Shown: positions 46,152 through 54,589 of the stretch, in pieces
Numbering within the stretch: the first letter of the stretch is position 1
How the letters are laid out: the number at the start of each line of letters is the position of its first letter
From: Methylobacterium symbioticum
GTDB lineage: Bacteria > Pseudomonadota > Alphaproteobacteria > Rhizobiales > Beijerinckiaceae
Assembly (NCBI RefSeq): GCF_902141845.1
Contig: NZ_CABFPH010000011.1
Coordinates: 1 to 64,000 of the forward strand
DNA: 64,000 nt
Reading direction: 5' to 3'
Made by a program: the position numbers and the translations under genes
The notes under the pieces: generated by a model
What the model was told of the DNA's origin: nothing
Seen by the model: only the letters and a program-made list of their open reading frames with translations
Database searches by the model: none

Positions 46152-47546
46152 TCAGGACTTGATATCTGCTTTTGCTCCATCGATATAGGTGGAAATATCG
46201 GCCAACATTTTACGGGTGCTCTCTATATATTCCGTCCGAACTTCGAGCTTATCATCGAAAAGCCCTTCAACCGCCTCGGAGGGCTTCCTTGCGCTTTTGG
46301 TACGGATATCTTTCGCTGGTATGCAGGCGAAAAAGAAATCAGGAAACTCGGTTTGAAGCTTCTGTTGAACGTCCTCCTTATCGCCATCCAGCAAGCCAGC
46401 AACTTTCTTAAAGCCGAGATCTCGGAGTATTAAACACAAGTGCTGCATGTTTCCAGCTCCGCCGACACCCCATCCGAAGAAATCACCGCTTATCTCAACG
46501 CCTAGTTTTTCGGCTAACTTGGGGTACAGCAAGACATCTTCTTGGCCCTCGGTGAGTATAATTCCTTCTTCTTGAAAAAACAACTCTCGCGCATCAAGAC
46601 CAAAGACGTGCGGATTATATAGATTACCGGCGGATAGTCGCCTGATTGATTCGATCGATTGCTCGGATAGCTGGTATAGCTGCGTTCCGTCAGTGCCAGT
46701 CGTTACGCGGAGGAATTGTCCGCCTGATAGAAGGATTCGAGGGTCAACAAAATACGGAGAATGAGTCGAAATTACAATCTGCCGATCCGAAGACAAACGC
46801 ATTAAAAGTCTTGCAAGTCTTTTTTGGAGTGCGGGATGAAGAGAAAGCTCAGGCTCATCTATAAAAATTGCCTCTCCCGGATCGGAATCATAAAGAGAAT
46901 CAACTATTGAAAATATACTTACGATACCTTCTCCCATACCATCGCTTGAGTGTGAGTTTGGGCCATTAAAAAACTTAAGAAAATACGCCCCCTGGTCAGA
47001 TTGATCTATCGTCCAGACGGGCATAAAGCCTAAAACCTCGCCCAGCATTCTGTTAAAAGCTTCTGGATTTCTCAGCGCGTTAAACAGACGCTGCTCGAAA
47101 TTTGTCAAATTCGAAGATCTTTGTGCGGGCAATGTCAGACTCTGTACATAGTTAGCACGATTTTGCTCATGCTTGCTGAAGTATGGGGCGAACGACCTCC
47201 TGGACGGGAGAACGAAAATCCTGTAGCTTTGATCTACGTTTACTTTTACTGTCTCACTCGACCCCTTCGAGACGGAATGAATTCTCTCAATTTTTCCGTT
47301 TATCTCGTATGTGATCTCCACATATTCAAGTTCTGGATTTCTTGTGCCAGCGGTAAAACTTACTGACTGGTATCCAGATCTTGCTCTTACAGCCTCAAGG
47401 ACAGATGACTTTCCGGAGTTGTTCGGCCCGGTTAATACCGTAAGCCCGCCCCCCGGAGTTCCGTTTGGCTGAGCGAACCTAACTGTGCCAGTATTTTTGA
47501 ATCCGCGATATCCAGAGATTTGCACAGAAGATATTGCCATTGCCAA
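46152..47546 (-). CDS. OLD-family ATP-dependent endonuclease (ABC ATPase plus TOPRIM)
   Basis: The 464-residue protein has an SMC/ABC-type ATPase: Walker A GPNNSGKS at 40-47, Walker B IFIDEPE at 227-233, H-loop STHSPYF (His262), and a degenerate signature SDGMGEGIVS at 201-210. The C-terminal TOPRIM domain carries the acidic residues Glu333 in LTEGQEDVLLYP and Asp387/Asp389 in LLDGDKED. This is the class 1 OLD layout (P2 Old, retron and Gabija-type nucleases) that protects cells from phage. It is a lone gene with no helicase partner. The gene is far AT-richer than its neighbours, indicating recent transfer, and lies 35 bp from the integrase gene. Confidence 0.88.
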   Translation of the reverse strand: MAMAISSVQISGYRGFKNTGTVRFAQPNGTPGGGLTVLTGPNNSGKSSVLEAVRARSGYQSVSFTAGTRNPELEYVEITYEINGKIERIHSVSKGSSETVKVNVDQSYRIFVLPSRRSFAPYFSKHEQNRANYVQSLTLPAQRSSNLTNFEQRLFNALRNPEAFNRMLGEVLGFMPVWTIDQSDQGAYFLKFFNGPNSHSSDGMGEGIVSIFSIVDSLYDSDPGEAIFIDEPELSLHPALQKRLARLLMRLSSDRQIVISTHSPYFVDPRILLSGGQFLRVTTGTDGTQLYQLSEQSIESIRRLSAGNLYNPHVFGLDARELFFQEEGIILTEGQEDVLLYPKLAEKLGVEISGDFFGWGVGGAGNMQHLCLILRDLGFKKVAGLLDGDKEDVQQKLQTEFPDFFFACIPAKDIRTKSARKPSEAVEGLFDDKLEVRTEYIESTRKMLADISTYIDGAKADIKS

Positions 47547-47581
47547 CAGCCTCGGTCATAGATATTTTCGAAATCATTGTA

Positions 47582-49387
47582 TTAGGGAAGATGTCGAGAT
47601 ATTTCTCGGACGTGCCACCTCAGGCCCCGCACCGCGTCCGGCGCCTCGATCCGCGCCAGCTCCTGCGCCAAGACCTTCAAGCCGAACCCGCTGCCGTACT
47701 CCCTGCCGACGCCTCCGCCCGTATGCCCCGTGAGCGCATCATGCATCTCCTCCGAGATCCGAGCGTCACGCGCCAGCCGCTTGAAGGTGTGCCGGAAGGA
47801 GTGGAAGACCTTGCGGCGGTCCTCGATGCCTGCCCCCTCGCGCAGCAATCGGGTGAACCACTTCGACCACGCCCCCGCCGGCTGAGCTGTGCGCCCGAGC
47901 TTCAGGTCCGGCCACAGCGAATCGCCCGGCGTCGCCCCGCCGTCCACCAGCGCCTGCCGGTAGCGGAGGAGGCCGATGCGCTCCAGTTCGGGATGCACAG
48001 GTACGCGCCGCAGGGAGCTTGCTGTCTTCACCCGCCGGCCGCCCGTTACGCCGATGTCGAGAAACCAGACGCCCGACTCCGGGTCCTGCGCGAGGTCGGC
48101 CACGCGGAGCTGCGCAAGCTCGCCCTGCCGGCCGCCTGAGAGGAGGGCCATGAGCGGCAGCCAGAACGCCGCCTCGCCCCCGCCGCCGAGCGGCCTAGCA
48201 CCCGCCCGGAAGACCCCCGTGCTGAAGATGGCCGTGAGGTCGGCCTTGGTGAACGGCTCGCGGCTCTCCTCCGCCCGCTCATCCACCACCTGCTTCACGC
48301 CCTTCCCGAAGGGGTTCCGGAAGTTAGGCACCGCGTCGAGCTTGCCCGTCGCATCGGCATGGCTGACGATGGCGGAGAGGATGTTGAGGGACTTGTTGAC
48401 CGTCGAGGCGTGCACCGTTGGGTAGGCTTTGAGATCCCGGCGCAGCAGTTCGCGCATAGGCAGACGCCGCAGGGTGTCGGGGAGGTGGGTCGGCAGCCGG
48501 GCTAGGTTCAGAGAAAACTCCCGCCCCTTCTCCCGCGTGAGGTCGCCGAGACGGATATCGCCGTGCCACTCCGTGAGGAGGCGAACAGCCCGTCCGGCCT
48601 CAAGCAGCGTCTTGGCGGCCGGCTTCTTGCTGCCTCTCGCCCCCGAACCCGCCTTCCAAGCCTCGAAGGCATCCGAGAGCTTCGGCCCGCGGTTGGCGCT
48701 CGGCGGGGGAGGGGTGGGCACCGCATCGCCGCGCTGGCGGCCAAGGATGAGGTCGTAGGCCCGCACATGGGCTCGAAGGACCGCGAGGGCAGCCCGGCGG
48801 TAGTCCTCCGAGTTCGGGACTATCGGTGCTTGTTTTCGCCGGAGGTAGTCCCGCACGGCTCCGTCCACGATCTGGATGTTGCCTTTGGACTGTGCCTCCC
48901 GGAACTCCAGGGACAGCTCCTCCGCCTCCAGGCCGTAGGCGTGGTGGTGATCGTCGGCCATGCCGGAATCAGGGGCGGGCACCTCTAGGAGGTCGGGCCA
49001 CTGCGCCCGCTCCTCGGCGGTCTGAAGCTGGCGCCGGGCATCCCCGTCCAAGCGCTCCGCCTCGTCCTCCGCGAGCAGCCGCGCCAACTCCTCCGCCTCG
49101 ATTTCCTCAGGTTGCGGCATGGCGGCGGCGAAGCGGTGAGGAGGCCGTAGGGGAGGGGGCTCACCTCGGGCCGCCCGCTCAGCCGTCTCGAAGTCCTCTA
49201 CGCAGTCCGCGAGGCAGCGTACCGCCGCCTTCTTAGCCGCCGCCGGGTCCTTGGTCCGAAGCGATTTGGTCCAGGCGCCCTTGCCCTTCCAGTCGCCCGG
49301 CATGAAGGGGCGCAGGGCCTGCGGGATGATTCGTCGGAAGTAGTAGGTGCCGTTGCGGTCGCGGATCAGGTACGACATCAGAGCCAT
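47582..49387 (-). CDS. int: DUF6538-type site-specific integrase (drives the island)
   Basis: The 601-residue protein starts MALMSYLIRDRNGTYYFRRI, the DUF6538 N-terminal Arm domain. The catalytic residues are all present: Arg420 in LLSGGRQGELAQL, His529-x-x-Arg532 in FHSFRHTFK, His555 in LTGHTGGG and Tyr564 in GREYGSGF. The gene lies 82 bp inside attR, reading away from the tRNA, as is standard for tRNA-targeting islands. It probably catalyses integration into the tRNA-Arg(CCU) 3' end. A second ATG at 49,378 could be used instead. Confidence 0.93.
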   Translation of the reverse strand: MALMSYLIRDRNGTYYFRRIIPQALRPFMPGDWKGKGAWTKSLRTKDPAAAKKAAVRCLADCVEDFETAERAARGEPPPLRPPHRFAAAMPQPEEIEAEELARLLAEDEAERLDGDARRQLQTAEERAQWPDLLEVPAPDSGMADDHHHAYGLEAEELSLEFREAQSKGNIQIVDGAVRDYLRRKQAPIVPNSEDYRRAALAVLRAHVRAYDLILGRQRGDAVPTPPPPSANRGPKLSDAFEAWKAGSGARGSKKPAAKTLLEAGRAVRLLTEWHGDIRLGDLTREKGREFSLNLARLPTHLPDTLRRLPMRELLRRDLKAYPTVHASTVNKSLNILSAIVSHADATGKLDAVPNFRNPFGKGVKQVVDERAEESREPFTKADLTAIFSTGVFRAGARPLGGGGEAAFWLPLMALLSGGRQGELAQLRVADLAQDPESGVWFLDIGVTGGRRVKTASSLRRVPVHPELERIGLLRYRQALVDGGATPGDSLWPDLKLGRTAQPAGAWSKWFTRLLREGAGIEDRRKVFHSFRHTFKRLARDARISEEMHDALTGHTGGGVGREYGSGFGLKVLAQELARIEAPDAVRGLRWHVREISRHLP

Positions 49388-49468
49388 GGCGATTGCAGCA
49401 CCGGATTGTAGGACCGGCGACCGCTAAGGCATTGATATCGGCAGAATTTCCGCCCTGGCAAGGGCTTA

Positions 49469-49493
49469 GGAAAAGATGGCGTCCCCGGCAGGG
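49469..49493. repeat. attR: 25-bp direct repeat, inside the 3' end of tRNA-Arg
   Basis: Identical to 30,593-30,617. Positions 49,477-49,493 are the last 17 nt of the tRNA including its encoded CCA; the remaining 8 bp lie just downstream of it. Confidence 0.9.
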
Positions 49494-49810
49494 CTCGAAC
49501 CTGCGACCCCAGGTTTCTTACCACTTCGGCTTTCGCCGCCGCCCGCCTGAGAGGCGGGCGTTCGTGGTCTGGACTATCCCTTCGCCCTAGGCCCGCCTCC
49601 CCGAAAGGATCGGCCCTTAGGCGCCGCCCGTCTAGTCTCTACACCTTCCCGAGCAGCAGGTGCCGTCGGGCTTGGCTCGGGATCGGCAGGGCGCTGGTCC
49701 GCGCCTGAAGCTTTCCCCGACTTTGAGCGGATCCGCCGCGCGGTTTCCCGGCGCGACGCCCAATTTGACGTTTAGGAAACCTGTGCTCTGTCCAGCTGAG
49801 CTACGGAGAC
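49477..49810 (-). tRNA. tRNA-Arg (anticodon CCU) interrupted by a group I intron
   Basis: The 5' exon (49,774-49,810) reads GTCTCCG-TA-GCTC..GAGC-A-CAGGTTTCCT and the 3' exon (49,477-49,516) reads AA-ACCTG-GGGTC and GCAGG-TTCGAGC-CCTGC, then CGGGGAC-G-CCA. Spliced, they give a normal 77-nt tRNA: acceptor pairs (one G-T wobble), anticodon stem CAGGT/ACCTG and loop TTCCTAA. The 257-nt intron lies immediately after the third anticodon base. The 3' end is the integration site of the island. Confidence 0.93.
49517..49773 (-). ncRNA. Group I self-splicing intron in tRNA-Arg(CCU)
   Basis: The intron is 257 nt and has no reading frame for a homing endonuclease. Its internal guide GGGAAACC (49,742-49,749) pairs with all eight exon bases GGTTTCCT before the 5' splice site, including the required U-G wobble at the end. 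The last base is G. Core motifs are readable: AAGGTGTAGAGACTAGACGG (about 49,628-49,647) and AGGGATAGTCCAGACC (49,566-49,581), where GACTA and TAGTC form P7. This is the wording of subgroup IC3 introns known from tRNA genes of Azoarcus, Agrobacterium and cyanobacteria. Confidence 0.93.
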
Positions 49811-49896
49811 GTTCCGCTCCGAGCTATAGCATCGATGCCGGAGCGGGCCAACCTTGGCGGGACCCTCTCATCGGCAGGCTCATCGGCGAGCGGTCC

Positions 49897-50727
49897 ATGA
49901 ACGCGCGATTCGCTTCGGCGATCCTGATCGCAGCAGCGCTGCCCGGCCTCGTCCGCGCGGCGTCCGCCTCCGAATGTACCCCCGGCCCGGAGCGAACCGA
50001 CGCGGTCGCGGCCGTGGCCGAGCGCGGCGAGATCCTGCTCGCCTCCGGGGCCCGCGCCCTGCTGGGCTCGATCCGCTGGCCGGAGGAGGCGGGGGCCGAG
50101 CGCGCGGCGCGAGCCTGGCTGACGGCACAAGTGGGTCGCCCGCTCGCGGTGCTGCAGAGGGGGCCGGCCGACCGCTGGGGACGCGTGCGGATCGATGCGA
50201 GCGCCGGCGATGTGGGCCGCGCGGACGAGGCGCTCGATCTCGCGGGTGGCCTCGTGGCGGAGGGGCTCGTCGCGGTCGATGCGGGCGAGCTCGACACGCT
50301 TTGTCGGCCCGCTCTCCTGCAGGTGGAGGCGGGGGCCCGCGCGGCGGGGCGCGGGCTCTGGGCCAAGGGGCCGCTCGCTGCCTCGGACGGGCCGGCCCTG
50401 CGTGCCGAGGCGGGCCGATTCGTCGTGGCCGAGGGGCTGCTGCGCCATGTCGGGGAGCGCTCCGCCTGGACCTATCTCGACTTCGTGCGCCGCGGCGAGG
50501 ACGGGCTCACGGTCACAGTGTCGAAACGCACTTGGCGCAGGATGCGCGAACATGGTTTGAGTGCTGCCGGGCTGACCGGTAGGCTGCTTCGGGTGCGCGG
50601 CGTGGTCGAGGTCCGGCGTGGGCCGACGATCGAGATCGCGGCGCCCGAGCTGATCGAGCTGGTCGAGAGCGGCGGCGCGCAGGCGACCGCCGGGGATTCG
50701 GACGGAGGACGGGCGCTGCGGCGCTGA
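49897..50727 (+). CDS. Secreted thermonuclease-like (SNase-fold) protein
   Basis: The 276-residue protein has a signal peptide (MNARFASAILIAAALPGLVR then AASA). SNase-like features include LGSIRWPEEAGAERAARAWL and the region GPADRWGRVRID, with LVAEGLVAVDAGELDTLCRP and EAGARAAGRGLWA, the usual closing segment of the fold. The classic catalytic Arg/Glu pairs of Staphylococcus nuclease are not clearly present, so enzymatic activity is uncertain. A C-terminal OB-like domain of about 90 residues follows. It starts 86 bp after the tRNA and is followed at 5 bp by the M48 protease gene. Confidence 0.72.
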   Translation: MNARFASAILIAAALPGLVRAASASECTPGPERTDAVAAVAERGEILLASGARALLGSIRWPEEAGAERAARAWLTAQVGRPLAVLQRGPADRWGRVRIDASAGDVGRADEALDLAGGLVAEGLVAVDAGELDTLCRPALLQVEAGARAAGRGLWAKGPLAASDGPALRAEAGRFVVAEGLLRHVGERSAWTYLDFVRRGEDGLTVTVSKRTWRRMREHGLSAAGLTGRLLRVRGVVEVRRGPTIEIAAPELIELVESGGAQATAGDSDGGRALRR

Positions 50728-50732
50728 GGGGC

Positions 50733-52223
50733 ATGGGCACGGGGGCGACAAGGGCCGGCACGAGGATCGGCGCGACGGTTCGGGCGGGATTGCGAGGCGT
50801 GCGCTGGGCCGCCCTCGCCCTCGCCCTCTCGGCATGTGCCGCGGAGCAGACGGGGGCGGTGCTGACGCCGGCCGTGGTGCGGGTCCCGGCCGACGCGCCG
50901 CGCACCACGGGACGCGGCGCATCCTCGGATTCGGACCACGCGAAGCTCGTCGCCTCTTTCGGCGGCGAGTATCGGGCGCCGGCCGCCCAGCACCTACTCA
51001 CCGAGGTCACCGACCGTCTCGTTCGGGCGAGCGACCGGCCGGACCAGTCCTATGCGGTCACCCTGCTCGATTCCTCGGTGATCAACGCCTTCGCGCTGCC
51101 GAACGGGCGGCTCTACGTGACGCGCGGCCTGCTCGCGCTCGCCTCCGACACGTCGGAGATCGCGGCGGTGCTCGCCCACGAGATCGCCCATGTGACGCTC
51201 AGCCACGCCAATGCCCGCACCGAGCTGGAGCTGCGCTCGCAGCTCGTCAGCCGGGTGGTGGCTGACGTTCTGAACGACCCGACCACGGGCGCGCAGCTCC
51301 AGAGCCAGTCGAAATTCGCCCTCGCCCGCTTCTCCCGCGAGCAGGAGCTGGAGGCGGACGGGGTCGGCGTCCGCACGCTCGCGAAGGCCGGCTACGACCC
51401 CTATGGCGCCGCCCGCTTCCTCAACAGCCTGAACCGGACGCTGGCGCTGAAGACTGGCACCGGCGCTCCGGGCGAGCCCGACATGCTCGCGACCCATCCG
51501 GGCACGGGCGAGCGCATCACTCTGGTCACGCGGGCCGCGCGCCGCACCGGCGCGCCGGGCGTCGGCGTGGACGAGCGGGCGCGCTACCTCACGGCGATCG
51601 ACGGCCTGACCTACGGCGACAATCCCGGTGACGGCGTGGTGCGCGGGCGGCGCTTCATCCATCCGAGCCTCGGCATCGCTTTCGAGGTGCCGGAGGGCTT
51701 CACCATCGACAACACCCGCAGCGCCGTGCTCGGCACCACAGGCGAGGGCAGCCGGCGCCTCCTGTTCGACCAGGTCGAGGCGGAGCCGGGCCGCAGCCTG
51801 GAGGCCGTGCTGCGCGCGACCTGGAACGACGCCATCGAGCCGACCTCGGTCGAGACCCGCGAGATCGGCGGCCACGCTGCCGCCACCGCCCTCTCGCGTG
51901 GCAAGGACTGGACCTTCCGCCTCGCGGCGCTGCGCGTCGGGGACGCCACCTACCGGATGATCATGGCCGCCAAGGGCGCGACCGATCCGGAGCCGGCCTT
52001 CCGGCGCTGGGTCGCGAGCCTCGCCACCGTCACGCCCGCCGAGACGGCGGCCCTGCGCCCCTTGCGCCTGCAGGTGGTGACGGCGGCCTCCGCCGATCCG
52101 GATGAGCTCGCCCGCCGCATGGCGGTGCCGGACAGGGCGCTGGAGCGCTTCCTCGTCCTCAACGGCCTGGAGCGCGGTGCGACCCTGAAGGTCGGCGAGG
52201 CCTACAAGATCGTGACGGAGTGA
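50733..52223 (+). CDS. M48-family metalloprotease lipoprotein with LysM-like C-terminus
   Basis: The 496-residue protein has a lipoprotein signal (WAALALALSACAAEQTG, lipobox Cys). The catalytic zinc motif is HExxH in VLAHEIAHVTLSHAN, with the third ligand in FSREQELEADGVGV. This matches BepA/YggG-type periplasmic chaperone-proteases that survey outer-membrane assembly. The C-terminal part (VLNGLERGATLKVGEAYKIV) resembles a LysM end. It follows the SNase-like gene by 5 bp, so the two are probably one operon. Confidence 0.9.
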   Translation: MGTGATRAGTRIGATVRAGLRGVRWAALALALSACAAEQTGAVLTPAVVRVPADAPRTTGRGASSDSDHAKLVASFGGEYRAPAAQHLLTEVTDRLVRASDRPDQSYAVTLLDSSVINAFALPNGRLYVTRGLLALASDTSEIAAVLAHEIAHVTLSHANARTELELRSQLVSRVVADVLNDPTTGAQLQSQSKFALARFSREQELEADGVGVRTLAKAGYDPYGAARFLNSLNRTLALKTGTGAPGEPDMLATHPGTGERITLVTRAARRTGAPGVGVDERARYLTAIDGLTYGDNPGDGVVRGRRFIHPSLGIAFEVPEGFTIDNTRSAVLGTTGEGSRRLLFDQVEAEPGRSLEAVLRATWNDAIEPTSVETREIGGHAAATALSRGKDWTFRLAALRVGDATYRMIMAAKGATDPEPAFRRWVASLATVTPAETAALRPLRLQVVTAASADPDELARRMAVPDRALERFLVLNGLERGATLKVGEAYKIVTE

Positions 52224-52253
52224 CGGGCAAGCCCGTCCATTCCGGAGAGCCCG

Positions 52254-52934
52254 ATGATCCGCTTCTATTACAACCTGTCCCCGAATCCGATGAAGGTGGC
52301 CCTCTGCCTTGAGGAGCTGGGCCTGCCCTATCAGCCGGTGCCGGTCGACGTGCGCCGGGGCGAGCAGTTCGCGCCCGCCTACACGGCGATCAACCCGAAC
52401 GCGAAAGTGCCGGCGATCGAGGACGGGTCCGTCACGGTGTTCGATTCGAACGCGATCCTGCTGCATCTCTGCGAGGCGGCCGACCGCTTCCTGCCCGAGG
52501 GCGAGCAGGCGCGGGGCGAGATGCTGTCCTGGCTGATGTTCGTCGCCACCGGGATCGGGCCCTTCTCCGGGCAGTGCGTGCATTTCCGCCATTTCGCGCC
52601 GGCGGGCCAGGATTACGCGGTCGAGCGCTACACCTTCGAGGCGCGCCGGCACTGGGGCATCGTCGACGCGCATCTGGCGGAGCGTCCCTACATGCTCGGT
52701 CCGGATTACGGCATCGTCGACATGGCGCTGTGGGGCTGGGCGCGGATGGTGCCCTTCATGCTCGGCGAGGGCGCCTTCGCGGAGCTGCGCCACGTCAAGC
52801 GCCACCTCGACGCGGTGAACGCGCGGCCCGCCGCCCAGCGGGCCGAGGCGCTGAAACAGCGCCACACCTTCAAGGCCGAGATGGATCTGGAAGCCCGCCG
52901 CTTCATGTTCCGCGCGGTCAAGCCCGAGGCCTGA
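52254..52934 (+). CDS. Glutathione S-transferase family protein
   Basis: The 226-residue protein starts MIRFYYNLSPNPMKVALCLE, a thioredoxin-fold N-terminal domain with the family's Asn/Ser-Pro pattern, then NPNAKVPAIEDGSVTVFDSN (glutathione gamma-Glu contact: VPAI and DSNAI). The all-helical C-terminal domain includes WGIVDAHLAERPYMLGPDYG and IVDMALWGW. It resembles YfcG/Ure2-like GSTs. It starts 30 bp after the metalloprotease gene on the same strand. Confidence 0.9.
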   Translation: MIRFYYNLSPNPMKVALCLEELGLPYQPVPVDVRRGEQFAPAYTAINPNAKVPAIEDGSVTVFDSNAILLHLCEAADRFLPEGEQARGEMLSWLMFVATGIGPFSGQCVHFRHFAPAGQDYAVERYTFEARRHWGIVDAHLAERPYMLGPDYGIVDMALWGWARMVPFMLGEGAFAELRHVKRHLDAVNARPAAQRAEALKQRHTFKAEMDLEARRFMFRAVKPEA

Positions 52935-52943
52935 TCCGGGATT

Positions 52944-53030
52944 CCAAAGGGATCATCCCTTTGGCGGGTCCAGGGCGGAGCCCTGGTCATCGAAGATCAG
53001 GGCTTCGCCCCGGTACCCTACCAAAGGGAC
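52944..53030. repeat. Intergenic hairpin repeat between GST and zwf
   Basis: Two adjacent hairpins, CCAAAGGG-ATCAT-CCCTTTGG and CCAGGGC-GGA-GCCCTGG, with a further CCAAAGGG near 53,021. This kind of AAAGGGATCATCCCTTT element is dispersed in Methylobacterium genomes; here it separates two convergent genes and may terminate both. Confidence 0.6.
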
Positions 53031-53056
53031 AATGACCTTCGGGATCCCCGAGCGGC

Positions 53057-54589
53057 TCAATCCGTCTTTCCGTCGAGGCCGAGCCAGTGGCGCCCGTCGC
53101 GGGCGAGGAGGTCGTCGGCCTCGCGTGGGCCCGCGCTGCCGGCCGGATAGAAGGCGATGTCCGCCTGCGGCCAGCCCTTGAGCAGGGGATCCACCGCGCT
53201 CCAGCCCGCCTCGATGTTGTCGGCCCGCTGGAACAGGGTCGCGTCCCCGGTCATGCAATCGTAGAGCAGGGTCTCATAGCCGACATTCGGGGCAGTATCG
53301 AAGAAGTCGGCGTAGCGGAATCGGGTGACGACGCGCCCGATGCGCATCTTCGGGCCGGGAACCTTCACATTGATCTCGGTGGCCGCGCCGTGCTCCGGGT
53401 CGATGGTGATGCGCATCACGTTCGGGGTGAGCGGGTCGATGCCCTGGCCCTCGAAGAGACGGAAGGGGGCGGGCTTGAACAGCACCGCGATCTCTGTGCG
53501 CCGGCTCGTCATCCGCTTGCCCGTGCGCAGGTAGAAGGGCACGCCCGCCCAGCGCCAATTGTCGATCCCGAGCTTTAGCGCGATGTAGGTCTCGGTCACC
53601 GAGTCCTTGGCCACGTGCGGCTCGTCGCGGTAGGCGACGTGGTCGGTCTCGCCGATGCGCCCGGCGGTATACTGGCCGCGCACCGCGTCGCTCGGCGGAA
53701 TCGGCTTCACGGCCTCGGCGAGCTTGGCCTTCTCGCCGCGCACGGCCTCGGCGTCGAAGGAGTTCGGGGGCTCCATCGCGACCATGCAGAGAAGCTGGAA
53801 CAGATGGTTCGGCACCATGTCGCGCAGCGCCCCGGTCGGCTCGTAGAAGCCGCCGCGCTCCTCGACGCCCACCGTCTCGGCCGCCGTGATCTGCACGCTG
53901 TCGACATATTCGCGCCGCCAGATCGGTTCGAGCATCCCGTTGGCGAAGCGCATCGCCATCACCGACTGGACCGTCTCCTTTCCGAGGAAATGGTCGATCC
54001 GGTAGAACTGGCTCTCGTCGGCCTGTTTCAGGATGCGGGCGTTGAGCGCTTTGGCAGAGGCGAGGTCCGAGCCGAACGGCTTCTCGATGACCACCCGGCG
54101 GAAGGCGCCGTCCTCCTGCTTCAGGAGGCCCGCTCGGCCGAGTCCCTCGACGATGGTCCCGAAGAAGCGGGCGGCCACCGCGAGATAGAAGACGACGTTG
54201 CCGGAGAGCCGGTCCCTGAGGGCGGCGAACAGGGCCGGATCCTCGAAATCCCCCTTCAGGAAGTGAATCCGCTCGCGCACGAAGCCCCAGCTCTCCGGGT
54301 CGATCCGGTCGGCATGGAACTCGGAGGTCGGATCCTTGGCGAAGCTCTCCATCGCCTCGGTGAGGGCCGCGCGCAGGCCCTCGTCGGTGTTGTCGTTGTG
54401 GTCGATGCCGAGGATGCCGAAGCCCGGATCGAGAAGCTTCGCGCCCGCGAGATTATAGAGCGAGGGCATCAGCAGGCGCTTGGTGAGGTCGCCCATCGCC
54501 CCGAAGATCACCAGGGTGCAGGGCGGCGCCGGATCGGTGCCGCAGGCGGCGCCGTCCTTCAACTCGGCCGTGTCGACAGGTTCGGGCAT
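53057..54589 (-). CDS. zwf: Glucose-6-phosphate 1-dehydrogenase
   Basis: The 510-residue protein matches the family length. The coenzyme loop reads VIFGAMGDLTKRLLMPSLYN (GxxGDLxxR), the active-site peptide is RIDHFLGKETVQ, and EKPFGSDLASA and VPFYLRTGKRM are also present. It oxidises glucose-6-phosphate to 6-phosphogluconolactone and makes NADPH for the pentose phosphate and Entner-Doudoroff routes. The start at 54,589 (MPEPVDTAELKDG) gives a slightly longer N-terminus than average. No pgl or edd gene is adjacent in the window. Confidence 0.95.
   Translation of the reverse strand: MPEPVDTAELKDGAACGTDPAPPCTLVIFGAMGDLTKRLLMPSLYNLAGAKLLDPGFGILGIDHNDNTDEGLRAALTEAMESFAKDPTSEFHADRIDPESWGFVRERIHFLKGDFEDPALFAALRDRLSGNVVFYLAVAARFFGTIVEGLGRAGLLKQEDGAFRRVVIEKPFGSDLASAKALNARILKQADESQFYRIDHFLGKETVQSVMAMRFANGMLEPIWRREYVDSVQITAAETVGVEERGGFYEPTGALRDMVPNHLFQLLCMVAMEPPNSFDAEAVRGEKAKLAEAVKPIPPSDAVRGQYTAGRIGETDHVAYRDEPHVAKDSVTETYIALKLGIDNWRWAGVPFYLRTGKRMTSRRTEIAVLFKPAPFRLFEGQGIDPLTPNVMRITIDPEHGAATEINVKVPGPKMRIGRVVTRFRYADFFDTAPNVGYETLLYDCMTGDATLFQRADNIEAGWSAVDPLLKGWPQADIAFYPAGSAGPREADDLLARDGRHWLGLDGKTD

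Larger units (their letters stand above)
30593..49493. mobile_element. Genomic island (about 18.9 kb) integrated at the 3' end of tRNA-Arg(CCU)
   Basis: A 25-bp perfect direct repeat (30,593-30,617 and 49,469-49,493) borders this segment. The right copy contains the last nucleotides of the tRNA-Arg gene, and a tyrosine integrase gene lies 82 bp inside that end, the standard layout of tRNA-targeted islands. Content is mosaic: two tyrosine recombinases, one serine recombinase, an RHH and an HTH regulator, a phage virion-type protein, stress proteins and an OLD nuclease. GC content drops sharply around 46.15-47.6 kb. No conjugation genes, capsid, portal or terminase were recognised, so it must move passively or with a helper. 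Confidence 0.88.

Noticed and set aside
30593..49493. Complete prophage
   Set aside because: Only one virion-type protein was recognised; terminase, portal, capsid and tail genes are missing.
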